A stretch of 64,000 nucleotides of DNA from Zea mays (taxonomy: Eukaryota > Streptophyta > Magnoliopsida > Poales > Poaceae), in contig NC_050099.1 of assembly GCF_902167145.1 (NCBI RefSeq), forward strand, positions 59,290,942 to 59,354,941. Direction: 5' to 3'. Below are positions 41,455 to 52,628 of the stretch, in pieces. Under the pieces are notes generated by a model. The model saw nothing but the letters and a program-made list of their open reading frames with translations. It made no database searches and was not told where the DNA came from. The position numbers and the translations under genes were made by a program. Position 1 is the first letter of the stretch, and each line of letters starts with the position of its first letter.

Positions 41455-42560
41455 CATAATATCGCTGAAGCTCATCCGCATTCCAAGATCTGGGTATGTC
41501 ATTGCCGTCCATATCCTTCAATCTGTAAGAACCGGGCCTCGACGAAGATACCACCAGAAAAGGTCCTTCCCACTTCAGCTGTAATTTTCCCACTGTGTCT
41601 GGAATGACTACTCTCCAAAGTACCAAATGCCTGGCTTGATATTTTTCAATCGAACTTTTCTATCATGCCATTTTATTGTTTTGGCTTGATATTTATTGAT
41701 GTTCTCCACAGCCTGAAGTCTGGTCCCTTCTATAGTATCTTTTGTTACATGATATTCAGCTTTGTCTTCTGCCGAAGCTACTGTTCTTATTGACCCTGCT
41801 TTAGCTTCTTCTGGAGTTATAGCTTCGTCACCAAATAATAGTTTGAAAGCTGTAAAACCTGTTGATCTTGATGTGGTTGTATTGTGACTCCACACCACTT
41901 TAATCCTCTGGGCTGATTGAAGATTAGCTTCATTATTCCCGTCATTATAATGCCATTTGCTCTTTCTACCAGTCTGTTTGATTCCGGATGCCTAACTGAT
42001 GCAAAATGAATCTTCGTGCCAATTTGGTCACATAAATCCTTGAACGTTTCAGCATCAAACTGTGTTCCATTGTCCACAGTTATAGCCTTCGGCACGCCGA
42101 AGCGACAAACAATATTTTGCCAGAAGAATTTCTGGACTGTAACCGAAGTTATTGTAGCCAAAGGCTTCGCTTCAATCCACTTAGAAAAATATTCTACAAC
42201 CACCACAACATATTTCAAATTACCTTGCGCTGGTGGAAGTGGGCCTAACAAATCCAGGCCCCATCTTTGCAATGGCCATGTAGGCTGTATTAGTTGGGTG
42301 AAAGATGAAGGTTGTTTCTGGTCTCTTGCACATTTTTGACAATTTTCACATTTTTGAACTAGCTCTGCTACATCCGAAGCTGCCTTCGGCCAGTAAAATC
42401 CTTGTCTAAACACTTTTCCCAGCAAGGGCCTAGACCCAATATGAGATCCACACAGACCTGCATGTATCTCCTTCATTAATTCAATACCTTCAGCTCTAGA
42501 TAAACACTTGGGGAGTGGAGAACAGACTCCATGTTTATATAATTCCCCTTCAATTATCAC
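41455..42560 (-). pseudogene. T2 integrase, truncated and frameshifted
   Basis: Reading on the minus strand from the cut at 42560: IIEGELYKHGVCSPLPKCL, the HHCC zinc region (HAGLCGSHIGSRPL...CENCQKC), the catalytic core with DLLGPLPP, VDNGTQFD and LVERANG, and a C-terminal region ending near NADELQRYY. A small deletion at about 41900 shifts frame after NQPRG, and further breaks follow near 41608. The N-terminal remainder of pol was displaced by the insertion at 42561. Confidence 0.85.
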
Positions 42561-43762
42561 TGTTGGAGAGGAAAATCTCCGGCCGGGTGGCGGAACGCAC
42601 CCGCCCTAAATCCTAAGATGAGGAGGGGCCTAAGCGTTTTTCCTGTCTATTGGGAGATGGATGAACACGAGGATTTAGAGTGGTTCAGACCGTCAGAGTG
42701 TAATACCCTACCTCCACTGTGTGTATGCTGTATTGAGTATGAGCGTGTGCCAGTGTGCTTGAGAGCTTGTGAGTCTGTCCGAGGGTCTGCCTTGTAACGT
42801 TGTGTGCCTTCCCTTTTATAGCTCAAGGGGGCACATACAAGGATGCTGAGCCCTGACATGTGGGCCCAGGAGCATAATGGAAGGAATACATTATAGGAGT
42901 AACTAATGCAAGTAACGCATGAGCAATCTCTGGGTGTCATGATGTCTGCAGTCCACGTAGTATTGATATGTGGCGGCTGCTTCCTTGGTAACGTGCGAGT
43001 AATGATGAGCGTAGTGCACGCGATAGTATGGGAGTGCCGCCTGCCAGTCGAATGGGCAGGCACACCGCCTGCGGAATGGATAGGTCGCCACCTGCAAGCG
43101 GAATGGACATGTCTCAATAAATGCAGATGCGGCACACCGCCTGCCAGTGGAATGGACAGGCGGCGCGCCTTATCCTCAATAAATGCAGAGGCCGCGTAGC
43201 CCAGAGGCCTTACGTTAGGCTCTGCCCGTTGGCTTACATCACGTGCAGTAGGACACGCGACAGCATCGGGTCTCCGCCTGGGTGGGGAGTAGAAGCGTAT
43301 AAGATAAGGTCCGGACACGTGTCGGCTCCGGACCCCCGCCTGGCCTTGATTAAGGCCTGGGTATTCTCTGTCCCAGAATTCTGAGACCCTGCTGTGAGCG
43401 GCCCGGACCCCACACAGAGGGGTCCGGATCCCATCCTAGGGGCCCGGTTTGCGCCCGTGGAGGTCCTGGACCTTACCCGGAGGCCCGGTCTGTATATACA
43501 GGGGTCCAACACTTTCCCATGGGAGTCCGGACTCAGTGTTGATACCTTGGAGTATATCATCTTCTCTGACCACGTGGCGGCCCCGGAGCCATCCACGTGG
43601 TGGGGTCGGGTGCTGTTGCTGGCCAAGAGTAGTCACTCGAAGCTGGGGTGAGTCACGGCCTGGCCCCATGCACATCTCCTTTACCACGCGACCAAAGATA
43701 GCCACGTGGGTACTGCGTCTTCATACAGTAGTAAGGGGTACCCTAGTTTTAGGGTACCGATA
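42561..43762 (-). repeat. LTR of the third element type
   Basis: About 1.2 kb. It starts TGTTGGAGAGGAAAATC after target sequence ATCAC and ends AGGGTACCGATA, so the inverted start reads TATCGGTACC instead of TG. Minus-strand TATA (GAGCTATAAAAGGG) lies at about 42812-42825. It contains repeated GCCTGCCAGTGGAATGGACAGG-type words between 43030 and 43170. Confidence 0.65.
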
Positions 43763-44509
43763 GTGGCCCCCGGCCCACCTCAGGGGAGGATGCGAGCCTG
43801 CAGGTGGGGCCAAAACCTGTACTTTGCTTCGACATGGCGTAGTTAACGATTGGCGCGCCGTTTCAGCGTGTCTGCTGACGCACCCACCGTCAACCTACCT
43901 TAGGTCACGTCAACTGCCATATCTGTCCTCGAGTCTGACTGAGCCATGGCCCCCACGCCTGGTGGTTTCGCCGGGCCACGTGCGGGGCGCCTCGATACCG
44001 CTGCATTGGTTTAAAAAATTTCCTTCTGTCTTCTGTCGCGGCTCCGAGGAGGCGCACTACCGGCGCGGGCGGCGGTTCACTCTTTCTGCACCCGGGATCC
44101 AGCACCCAAAGAGTATGACCCATGGGCCTGGGCCCTCGCGTCATAGACAGGGTTGTTGTCTCTTGCGGTGGAAATGAAGAGGCGCGCTACCGCGTGCGGC
44201 GGTTCGCTCTTCGAGCGCGCGCGGCGGTTCGTTCCTTCTGCACCCGAAATCCGACTCGCAAAGTGTATGACTTGTGGACACGGGCCCCCGTGTCATAGAC
44301 TAGGCTACCTGGATCTAGGTGCCCGCCACGCATGATCTCCTGCGGTGATTGAGGGGCACGCGGAAGGGTTTCCTTGAGCGAGGACTCTGGTGTTCTTGAA
44401 AAAGGGTTCACCTCCGTGTGCAGCAGTTACCCTTTTGCATTCTCTTCCAATCGATTGCACCCTTTCGCCTTCGTGCTCCTTTGTTCCACGCCCGCGCCGC
44501 CGTGCAGCC
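43763..44509 (+). other. Upstream region of the antisense gene in the third element
   Basis: GC-rich, with duplicated GGCGCGC/GCGGCGGTTC words (44040-44240). No supported ORF. A TTTAAAA stretch at about 44010 is the only TATA-like candidate. Confidence 0.4.
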
Positions 44510-45900
44510 ATGGCTTCACTCGGCCACCGCGACCACTTCCAGTCTGAGGCGACGCTCAACCTGGTACGCGGCCTGCTTGGGTGGAGCGCGCTAGCGTACG
44601 CCGCAAGGATCTGTGCTGGCACCACTCCCCTCGGCGATCTCGCCTTCGGGGAGTTTGTTCTGTTCGTCTCCTACGTCTCCTGTGGGTTCGCTCTGCCGAT
44701 CTCATCCTTCTTCCTGCTGCTGTTGGAGGAGCTCGGGCTCCAGCTTCAGCACCTCACGCCCCACTCCATCCTCCAGGCGGCCATCTTCGTCTACCTCTGC
44801 GAGATGTTCGTGGGGGTGGCCCCCTGCACCTCCCTCTTTCGCCATTTCTTCGTGTTGGTGAAGTCTGGGAAGGTTAAGGACCACCTCGGCGCCTACTACT
44901 TCCAGACAAGGTCAGATTCAGTCGTGGCCTACATCCCCACCCTTGGCGGCGCAAGGTGGGAAAACTGGCGCAGCGACTGGGTGATCGCCATCACTGAGGC
45001 CAACGATCGTCTCGTCCTGTCGAGCGATGGGCCAGCACTTGACCGGAAACAATGGAGGGCCAAGCCATCGCTATCGCCCGAGCTCCTGCTCGTACTAGAC
45101 AGGATCAAGACCTTGGCAACCGGTGGTCTGACCTCCATGCATGTGGTCGGCAACTTCCTGAAGCGTCGGGTCATGCCGCTGCAGAGGAGGCCGCACCTGT
45201 GCTGCTGGTTCACTGGCCTGAATGATATCAGCAGGATACAACGCGGGCCGAGAACCGACCTATCCAGGGAGGAGCTGGAACTCCTGGTGAATGGGATTAC
45301 TGGTGAGTCCTTTATCCCTTAATTCTTGATACTCCCCAGGACATCCCGACGCTCTGTGATGATCCAGGGCTACGAACGGCAGTGCTGGCCACGCTGTTGA
45401 CCCTCGATGAGAGCGGCGTGGCGGTTCATTAGACCGGCGGTCGGGACCCCCTCCGCGGGATCCAGATCCCTGGTGTACCGGCTGGGGGTCCCCAGCCCAC
45501 CAGTGGGGCTCCTAGTGCCGGTCTCGCCGTGGCCCCCAGCTCCATGGACAGGGGCAAGGGACCTGCAAGCAGCTCCTCCACCCCAGGTGGCACCAGGGGG
45601 TCGGAGGAAGAGAGGCAACACCGGCTGCGTCGCGCCGATGGATCGCTTGTTTCGGACCCCCAGAAGCGTTAGAGGACTGCTGGCGGGGCCGAGGAGGCCG
45701 GCTCCCAGGCCCAGGGCGTGTAGAGGCGCGTCAGTCCTCCGCCACCTCCTCCATCGGGCCTGCTGCCACCACCGCCACCTAGGGGTGATCTCCCCAGGGG
45801 CACCAGCAGCAACAACAACTACAGCAGCAACAGCAGCAAGAGCGACGGTCGTCCCGCTTCCAGGGTCGCTGGAAAGTCCAGGGCCCCAAGTGAGTGTAGC
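44510..45900 (+). pseudogene. Antisense gene of the third element, degenerate
   Basis: Exon 1 runs from ATG 44510 (MASLGHRDHF) to GGGATTACTG 45302. It contains a block with the same architecture as the T1-T3 domain: YVSCGFALPISSFFLLLLEE, LQLQHLTPHSI, AIFVYLCEMF. Downstream are LGAYYFQTRSDSVV and FTGLNDISR. GT 45303 to CCCCAG 45339 is only 37 nt, short for a plant intron, after which the frame reads DIPTLCDDPGLRTAVLATLL and meets TAG 45430-45432 (VH-stop-TGG). A serine/glutamine-rich tail ends at AAGTGAGTG (about 45895), a possible donor. Without the splice, exon 1 stops at TAA 45320-45322. Distant homologue of the Tat antisense gene. Confidence 0.6.
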
Positions 45901-45955
45901 CCCTTTTTCCATTAGTCTATTTATCATGCCGACGGGTCTTAACCCATCCTTTGCT

Positions 45956-46796
45956 TGTCCCAATAAAAGAGCAGACTACGCCGAAGGCCCGTTGGCATTC
46001 TTCGGCTGCTTCATCCATTTCTACCTTCGGTTTCCGGAGTCCGAAGCGCTGCCAGATGGGGCACATGATGACATCCTTAATATCCTCTCGAACCTTCAAA
46101 TCATTTTTTACATAGAACCATTCTTTCATCCATTCTCTGGGCCATCTCTTACGAAAGGTGGGCACGGGATAGCTTGATCCAGAGCGAGCGCCGAAGCTGT
46201 AGCAACCAAAGTTGTTATGATATTGCTCTTTACCCCAGGGCTTCGTTTCATATAACAATTCATGTATATTGCAAAAGCTTTTCGCACTTGGCTCTAGACT
46301 CTGACTCTTCACAGCCCAGACGAAGATTCCCATTCTTATTATTGCTTCAGGGGTAAGTTGATGAAGGTAAACCTGATATATTTTCAGAACTTCTACCACG
46401 AATCTGCTTAGAGGGAATCGTAGCCCAGCTTTTAAAAAGCTTCGGAAGATAACGACTTCATCATCTTCGGGAGTCGGCACAGTTCTTTCTCCGGCATCTG
46501 CTCTCACAATGGACATATCTCGAAAGTATCTCCCCTTCATGTTTCCAAGGTGACTTTGCCCAATAGTTTTTTCCGAAGACTGAATGGCTTGGTCGCCATG
46601 GCCGATCTTCGGAATCTTCACCCCCACTGTCTGCATCGTAACTGTCACTATCACCAGTATCTCCAGATAAACCTTCTAAAATCTCCTTTGTAATCTTCTC
46701 CGTATTCGTCTTTGCCATTGACTCAAGAAAGCCCAGATGCATCTCTTCAGAACGGCTCAGCTTCATTTCGGCAGCAACCTTCTTCTCCTCAGACAT
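45956..46796 (-). pseudogene. T4 antisense gene, 5' fragment
   Basis: Starts MSEEKKVAAEMKLSRSEE and follows T1 through EILEGLSGDTGDSDSYD, the conserved domain (KAGLRFPLSRFVVEVLK, IYQVYLHQLTPEAI, FVWAVKSQSLE) and EWFYVKNDL, ending at the junction after CSFIGT. One frameshift, near 46600, separates two overlapping frames (46461-46796 and 45917-46654). The codons beyond the junction belong to the neighbouring element. Confidence 0.8.
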
Positions 46797-47092
46797 TCCT
46801 TCGTAATTCTTGCCTTTCGCTTCCGAAGCTTAAAACTAGGGAGGCAACCAAATATTTGTAGGCAGAAAACTATTTGAGCAGGTAAAACAGATCGCAAGAG
46901 AGCGTGCCAAATAAACGGTGGCGAGCCCCTATTTATAAACCCATTATGTCGGAGACTGGAGGGTCCCATTTGCCAATGACTGTTGCTATTCTAGCAAAAG
47001 GAAGTTGTTTTTTCGGACCTTCGGCTCATAGCCTCCGTCCATTTCACAATCTGAATTTATCATTCTAACAAATTAATATTGCGAGGGGCTAC
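46797..47092 (-). promoter_or_regulatory. Promoter region of the T4 antisense gene and purine tract
   Basis: Minus-strand TATA GGTTTATAAATAGGGG at about 46929-46942. Plus-strand GCGAGGGGCTAC ends at 47092, directly before the LTR, as the polypurine tract. Confidence 0.65.
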
Positions 47093-47750
47093 TGTTGGGG
47101 GCCTTCGGCTTCCGAAGGTCCTCAAAAACATGATTTAACAATGTTTCTGGAGTAAAGTACATTAACAGGTATCTTCGGACTCGGATCAGAGCCACGGTAT
47201 GAAGAAGCACAAAGAACACGAAGGTTGGCGCAGAGCCGAAGCTGTGTGTAGAAGAGCATCGGGATAGCGGCGGAAAAGGAAACTGACTTAAAGATGAAAA
47301 ACCAGATTAGACCCCGAAGAATTATCATAGAGTTATTGATAAATGTAAAGGGCATTAATGTAATTTTGCATGGGCTGCGACCCGTACCTATAAATAGGTG
47401 AACAGTATCCCCGTACTGTTCACGCTGACTGGGCATTCACTTTTGCATCACGCCTGTACTCTTTTCCTTCAAACCGAAGGTATACTTGTAATTTATTCTT
47501 GTTTAAATAAGTAATAGAAATAAGAAATAGATTAATAATAATGTTTACAATAATTGTGTCATTTTCTATATTTTGTTTGAATGTTCTCCATTTTTATCAT
47601 GATCATGAAGGTATGACCTTCATGACCTTCGTCCTAAATTCACTATGTCCGAAAGGAAATAATGATTTGAAGGACGAAGGGCCTTTTGATATTTAACATT
47701 TTGTGTTGCCTTGTTCTTGATTCATAGTATTTGAGAACAAGTCTCCAACA
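47093..47750 (+). repeat. T4 3' LTR
   Basis: 658 bp, TGTTGGGGGCC...TCTCCAACA, the reverse orientation of the T1-T3 LTRs. Plus-strand TATA CTATAAATAGG (about 47388-47398) with dyad GTGAACAGTA/TACTGTTCAC (47398-47407, 47414-47423). Confidence 0.88.
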
Positions 47751-47825
47751 AGCCCCCAGGCTATCGGACCCCCTGCCTTTGTAGAGGGGTCCGAAACTGC
47801 AAACCTGGTTACTCAATTCGGATGT
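47751..47825. other. Short spacer between T4 and T3
   Basis: 75 bp starting AGCCCCCAGGCTATCGG and ending GATGT. It may be remaining sequence of the third element type (CGGACCCC words occur in both). GATGT (47821-47825) would be the T3 target duplication. Confidence 0.4.
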
Positions 47826-48455
47826 TGTTGGGGACTTGTTCTCAAATGCTATGAATTAAGAACAAGGCAACATAAAATGTTAAATATTAATGCCCTTCGT
47901 CCGCTGAAGCATTATCTCCCCAAGGATTTAATGAACTTCGGACGAAGACCATGAGTAGAATATCACGAAAGTCACACCTTCGTGATCATACTTACAAAAT
48001 AATATGAAATAAAATATAAAACATGAAACATTAGAGGAAGATGAACTAAAAATAGATAACATTATTCATATATTTTATTATATGAACCTAAATATCAAAA
48101 CATAATGTTTAGGTACATTTATACCTTCGCCTTGGCAGAAAATAATAATTCCCGAGCAACGCGTTTGCAATTACAGGATTCTGTGAACAGTAAAGGAATA
48201 CTGTTCACTATTTATAGGCACAGGACACAGCCTGTAAGGAATTACAATCATACCCCTTATAAAAGTTTACAACAATGACTCAGACCCTTATGGACTATAA
48301 GGTCAGTCCATCTTTAAGTCGGTTCGATCCTTCATCTTCGGATACGCTATAACACCAAAGCTTCATGAGTGGTAGCTTCGGCATCACGTATAAGCAGCTT
48401 TTGCCGAAGCTGTTTCTTCCTGCAGGACCTTCGGCGACGAAGCATGGTCCCAACA
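47826..48455 (-). repeat. T3 3' LTR
   Basis: 630 bp, TGTTGGGGAC...GGTCCCAACA. Minus-strand TATA at about 48209-48217 with dyad GTGAACAGTA (48183-48192) and TACTGTTCAC (48199-48208). GTAGCCCCTTCGCGG follows as inverted purine tract. Confidence 0.9.
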
Positions 48456-48704
48456 GTAGCCCCTTCGCGGTGCTAGATCGTTTTTCGTAACGAGCTTGAT
48501 CCGTGAAAAAAGTCTCTTAGGCTTCGAGAAGCCGAAGGTCCGAAAAACACCTTCCCTGAGCTCGTTGCCGAGAAACGATACAATTTCCGAGCGCAGAGCG
48601 GTCCCACCATGCAGGTTCACTTTCTCGGTTTTTGCGGCCCACCGTTCAGTGGGTGCGAGCGACTGTTTGTCCGGTGTAAAAATCTTGACGATTCACCTTC
48701 TTAC

Positions 48705-48902
48705 CTGCAGCACTATATAAACAGACAGGTAGGTGTGAAGTTACCACAACATTCATTGTTATTGCACTGTTTTGCTGCCAAAAATTTAACCATAGCCGAA
48801 GCTTGACTTTTGCTTTCAAACAAAGCTCCAGTTTGGATTTTGCCTTGTCACGAGAAGAGCTTCGGAAAAAATCCAAGGAATTTTCAAGAAATTTAAAATC
48901 AA
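48705..48902 (+). promoter_or_regulatory. Core promoter and leader of the T3 antisense gene
   Basis: GCACTATATAAACAGACAGG (TATA about 48713-48722) lies 180 bp upstream of ATG 48903. It aligns with the T2 promoter over at least the TATA and GGTAGGTGTGAAGTTA. Confidence 0.72.
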
Positions 48903-51879
48903 ATGGCCAGAGTACACTCCACTGCCAGGGTTGAGCGTGATGGAGATGAGACCGAAGCCACTGAAACTGTTCCGATTTCCGAAGCAATGAGGCGTTCTGG
49001 GCTGGTTTCATCAGAGGACACACCTGCTGCCGAAGCAACACAAGCTGATGTTGAAGAAGTTGGTTCCGAAGATGAGTACAGCTGCGGGATGCCGAGTAAA
49101 CCTAGTCATCTGGACTTTGGAAAGTCCACCATTTCTGAAGCTGATCTTCCTAAAATGGTGAAGATGGGTTATTCTAGTGAGGCCAAGAAGGAATTAATTT
49201 GTTTTGGTGGAGAGGAAACTATCCCAAAGCCAGGAAAGGGCGAGGTAGTAGTCTTCAAAAGTTTTCTTAAAGCTGGTCCGAGGTTCCCCCTAAACAAGAT
49301 GATTGCTATTGTACTGAAGAAGTTTGGGATTTACCTTCATCAGCTGACCCCTAATGCTATTGTTAGGTTAAGTGTTTACATTTGGGCCCTTCGTAGCCAG
49401 GGGGTGGAACTGTTCGGTGAGGATTTCTGCTGAGTTCATGAATTACACTACCAGACTTAAGCCAGAGGAGATGGTCTGCATGAGAATTTTGGCTCCTACA
49501 ACTTCGCTTATCGTAAGACTTCGAAGTTTCCAGTAATAAGCTACCGAAGCAAATGGCCAGCCGGATGGAAGTCTGAATGGTTTTATGTTAAAGTTGATGG
49601 AGATGAAGATAAACTGGTTCAGAGCCCGCTAGAACTAACCTTCGGAGAAACGAGGCCCCGATGCAACATGATAATGGGGAGCCCGAGTCAGACTGCTTTG
49701 GCTGAATTTCGAGTGATTTCAGATCATATTGGCACTAGAGACCTAGTGCAGGAATTTTTGGCTTTTAAGGTGTTCCCAACACTGAGGGAGTGGGAGACGC
49801 CGAAGCTAGAGGGAGAAAAGAAGAAGGGAGAACTTGTTCGATTGCCTTATCACTACAAGTTTAAGAAACATTTTAAAGCACCCTGCCAAGAGTGGTTGAA
49901 CACAGTTGAAATTATGTGCAACGAGATCCTCGGCAATTACTCTAAGAAAGAAGATCAATTAATGACTGCAGCCTTCAGCACACGTCCGAAACGAAGATTG
50001 AATCGTGTGCTGGATGCCTTGAATTTTGATTACCCTGACTATGAGCAATTAGTCGGAGGTGCCGAAGGCCAGAAAAGAAAAAGGATTGCCAGCGCCCTTG
50101 ACAAAGAAGGCACCAAATTGGCTAAAAAGGACAAGGAAATTTCTGGAAAACTGAGCCCTAAGCCGAAGATAACTGCTCCGAAGAAAAGAAAAGCTGCATC
50201 CCCAAAACCAAAGACGTCGGCCCGAGAGGAGGAAGCTCCTGCAACACCTTCTGCTGTCGAAGTGGAAGAGATTCTGAAGGTAATGACTGAACCTTTGCCT
50301 ATCAGGCTAAGTCCGCTAGCGCCGGAACTGACGAAGTTTTTTCAGAAGGACAAAGAAGCTTTGGCAACAGAAAGTCCTGCAAAGCCAAAAAAACAAAGAA
50401 TTATCCAAGTGGCCAATGTCATTCATCAGACGCCGCCACCGACATCGGCGTCAAAAATTGTCACTGCCGAAACCACAGTCACCGGAGCCGAAACCACTAG
50501 AGCCGAAACAACCGGAGCCGAAGCTACCGGAGCAACCACTGAAGCCGAAGCCACCGGAGCCGAAACCGAGACCACCGAAGATCCTAATCTAGAGACCACA
50601 CTTGGTGATATTGACAATATACTTCTGAGAATGGCTGAAGAAGAAGCTGCTGCGGTTGCGGTGAACACGACAATTGAAAAAGGAAAAGAGCAAATTGAAG
50701 ATACTTTGGAAGAAGAAATTTTAATTTTCAAGATATACTGGGACAAGAGTTAACAGACACTGAAAAAGAAGAGCTAAAGAAATATGCTATATCCTCTGGA
50801 TACAAACCAGGGTCTCTGCTATTTGGTGGTGTCAATGAAGGGAAACTAAGGTGCCTTCAGAACCGAATCGAGGCCAAGGTTGTTAGGACTTTCTCAAAAA
50901 GCGTTGGCCTGTCGAAGATAGAAGCGGACCTCTGCAGGTACCAGCGACAGCATATTGCCGTTAGCTTGCTCTATGCTAATTTCAAGGTAAAAACTCAACT
51001 TTATATTGTTTTTTGAATTAATATGTTTTCTAACGAAGGTTGTTTTGGCAGAGTATACTACTAAGTAAAGTGTTGAGAATGCAACAAGATCTTGAAGAGG
51101 AGAAAAACAAAGCTACCATCAAAGATCTAGAAAACAAAATCGAAAATTACGAAGCTGCTCTGAAGAAAAAGGACTTCGTTATTCAAGACCTTGAAATCAA
51201 AGTTAAAGATCACGAAGCTGCCTTGGAAAAGAAAAACTTTGTCATTCATTCATTCATTCGAAAATTAAACAATGAATTACTTATAAAATCAGAAAAATCT
51301 GAGCAGGAAAAGAAGAATCTCGAAACAAGTCTCAAGACCGAAATCGAGAAGAATTCAAATTTGTAAAAATCATTGAAGGAGCTTCAGGAGAAATGCTTAG
51401 ATTTCGGCAGCCGATGTGTGCAGCGGCTGAAGGATGTGTTTCACTCAATTGGAGCCAGCTCTGATAAGTTTACACCTTCAGCTGAAAACCTGCCAAGCAC
51501 CTTGGAATACATTGAGGGCGAAGTTGATGCACTTGACGAAGTTATTGCTAGGCATGCTGATTTCTGCGCCCTGCTAGCTTCTCGAGGCATGGCTACCGCT
51601 TTCCTGAAGGCTGGCTGCACACACGGGAAAATTGTAAATAGGCCAAACTTCAGTTTGTCACCGACAGATTTGGTTGACATCCCAAGCCTAGCCCGAAGCA
51701 TAGGAAACAGATTTATGACCCAGATTTGGATAAACGGCGGGCAAAAAATGGCTGGTGACGAAGCTCGGAGCCACCTTCAGCCAGTGAGAAACTTATACTT
51801 GTTACTTTTACATTCTCCTTGAATTCTGCATCTTTCTCATTCCGTTTTAATATGTACAGGATGATGAAGCTGAAGAATG
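48903..51879 (+). pseudogene. T3 antisense gene, three exons, nonsense and frameshift
   Basis: Starts MARVHSTARVERDGDE. Same domain order as T2: KAGPRFPLNKMIAIVLK, IYLHQLTPNAI, YIWALRSQGVE; SEWFYVKVDGDE; DHIGTRDLVQEF; basic KRKRIA/KKRKAA clusters; a threonine/glutamate/glycine-alanine repeat (GAETTRAETT type) near 50460-50590 not seen in T1 or T2; then a coiled coil (EAALKKKDF repeated). Stops at TGA 49431 (CGA in T2), TAA about 49456 and TAA 51364. A one-base frameshift occurs near 50720. Intron 1 is 50987-51051 (65 nt), intron 2 is 51784-51858, and exon 3 ends at TGA 51877-51879. Confidence 0.75.
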
Positions 51880-52304
51880 ACGAGCTGAAGCTTAACAGTT
51901 GCTGCAAAAGACTTTTCTCCAAAACATTCTAGAGAAATCTTTGTAATATAATTGTAGAGAAACTTATGTAAATTTGTGCATACCTTGTAATATATTTCCC
52001 CTTTATCCGTGTACGATCTGCTTTGCTGTGGACGAAATTTTATTTTTGAGCCGAAGGCGAAAAACACCTTCCCTTCTTTTCGTACACATCGAAGCATGAA
52101 AATTCCTTCTTTCTCCGAAGTTTTTTCCTCATAACCGAAGCATCTGCCTTTTCTGTATGATATGATGATAATGATCCTATGTATGTCTAAATGAATGTTT
52201 ATGAATGCAAATGTCATGGTGTAATGTATCGTGCAAATGAATATCCGAATATATATTCGAAGCCATAATCATAGCCTTCATTCCCTTGGGAATGACTCAA
52301 ATCT
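51880..52304 (+). other. Antisense gene 3' region of T3
   Basis: AT-rich DNA corresponding to 40496-40914 of T2, with ATGATATGATGATAATG repeats near 52155. No protein supported. Confidence 0.4.
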
Positions 52305-52510
52305 TTTTGCCGCTTATTTTTTGGCTTCACCGTTTATCTTTCGGTGTATCAGCGCTGACTTTTCGCTGTAAGCCTCCCTTAGGAGCTTCTTCGCCTTTTA
52401 CTTCGGTGGAATCAGCGTTTATTTTTCGCTGCAAGCCTCCCTTAGGAGCTTCTTCGCCTTTTACTTCGGCGGAATCAACGTTTATTTTTCGCTGTAAGCT
52501 CTGCATTCCC
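52305..52510. repeat. 63-bp minisatellite in T3
   Basis: Units TAAGCCTCCCTTAGGAGC begin at 52369 and 52432, with the next at 52495 changing to AAGCTCTGCATTCCCTTAGGAACG. Same units as T1 at the same relative place. Confidence 0.8.
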
Positions 52511-52628
52511 TTAGGAACGACTTTTGAGCTTCTCCCTGTTTTCTTTTCTTTTTCCTTTGCACTCGATGGTGCGTTCTCAGCTTTTACATTTACATTTTTG
52601 GGGGATATTGCTCTTATAGAATTTTTTT

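Larger units (their letters stand above)
36444..42560 (-). mobile_element. T2: Tat-lineage element, 3' half
   Basis: From left: 3' LTR (36444-37070), antisense gene (plus strand), a 60-bp minisatellite, and the integrase end of pol (minus). It is cut at 42560 inside integrase by another element; the rest of pol, gag and the 5' LTR are not seen. Confidence 0.88.
42561..45952 (-). mobile_element. Third LTR element type nested in T2, partial
   Basis: It has an LTR (42561-43762), then GTGGCCCCCGG, which resembles an inverted purine tract, and a GC-rich interior with an antisense gene on the plus strand. It ends at about 45952 where T4 begins. No gag or pol is visible. Orientation (minus) is inferred from the LTR TATA. 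Its base composition is far richer in GC than T1-T3. Confidence 0.65.
45953..47750 (+). mobile_element. T4: Tat-lineage fragment in plus orientation
   Basis: Only the 3' end of a plus-oriented relative of T1: first part of the antisense gene (minus), its promoter, a purine tract GCGAGGGGCTAC and the 3' LTR. The left junction lies at about 45953, where similarity to T1 stops within CSFIGT; the left part was deleted or truncated. Confidence 0.82.

Noticed and set aside
44581..45963. Other long ORFs overlapping 44510-45963, including 45370-45963 on the minus strand
   Set aside because: Shadows of the GC-rich antisense gene; low-complexity and not matched to any relative in the window.
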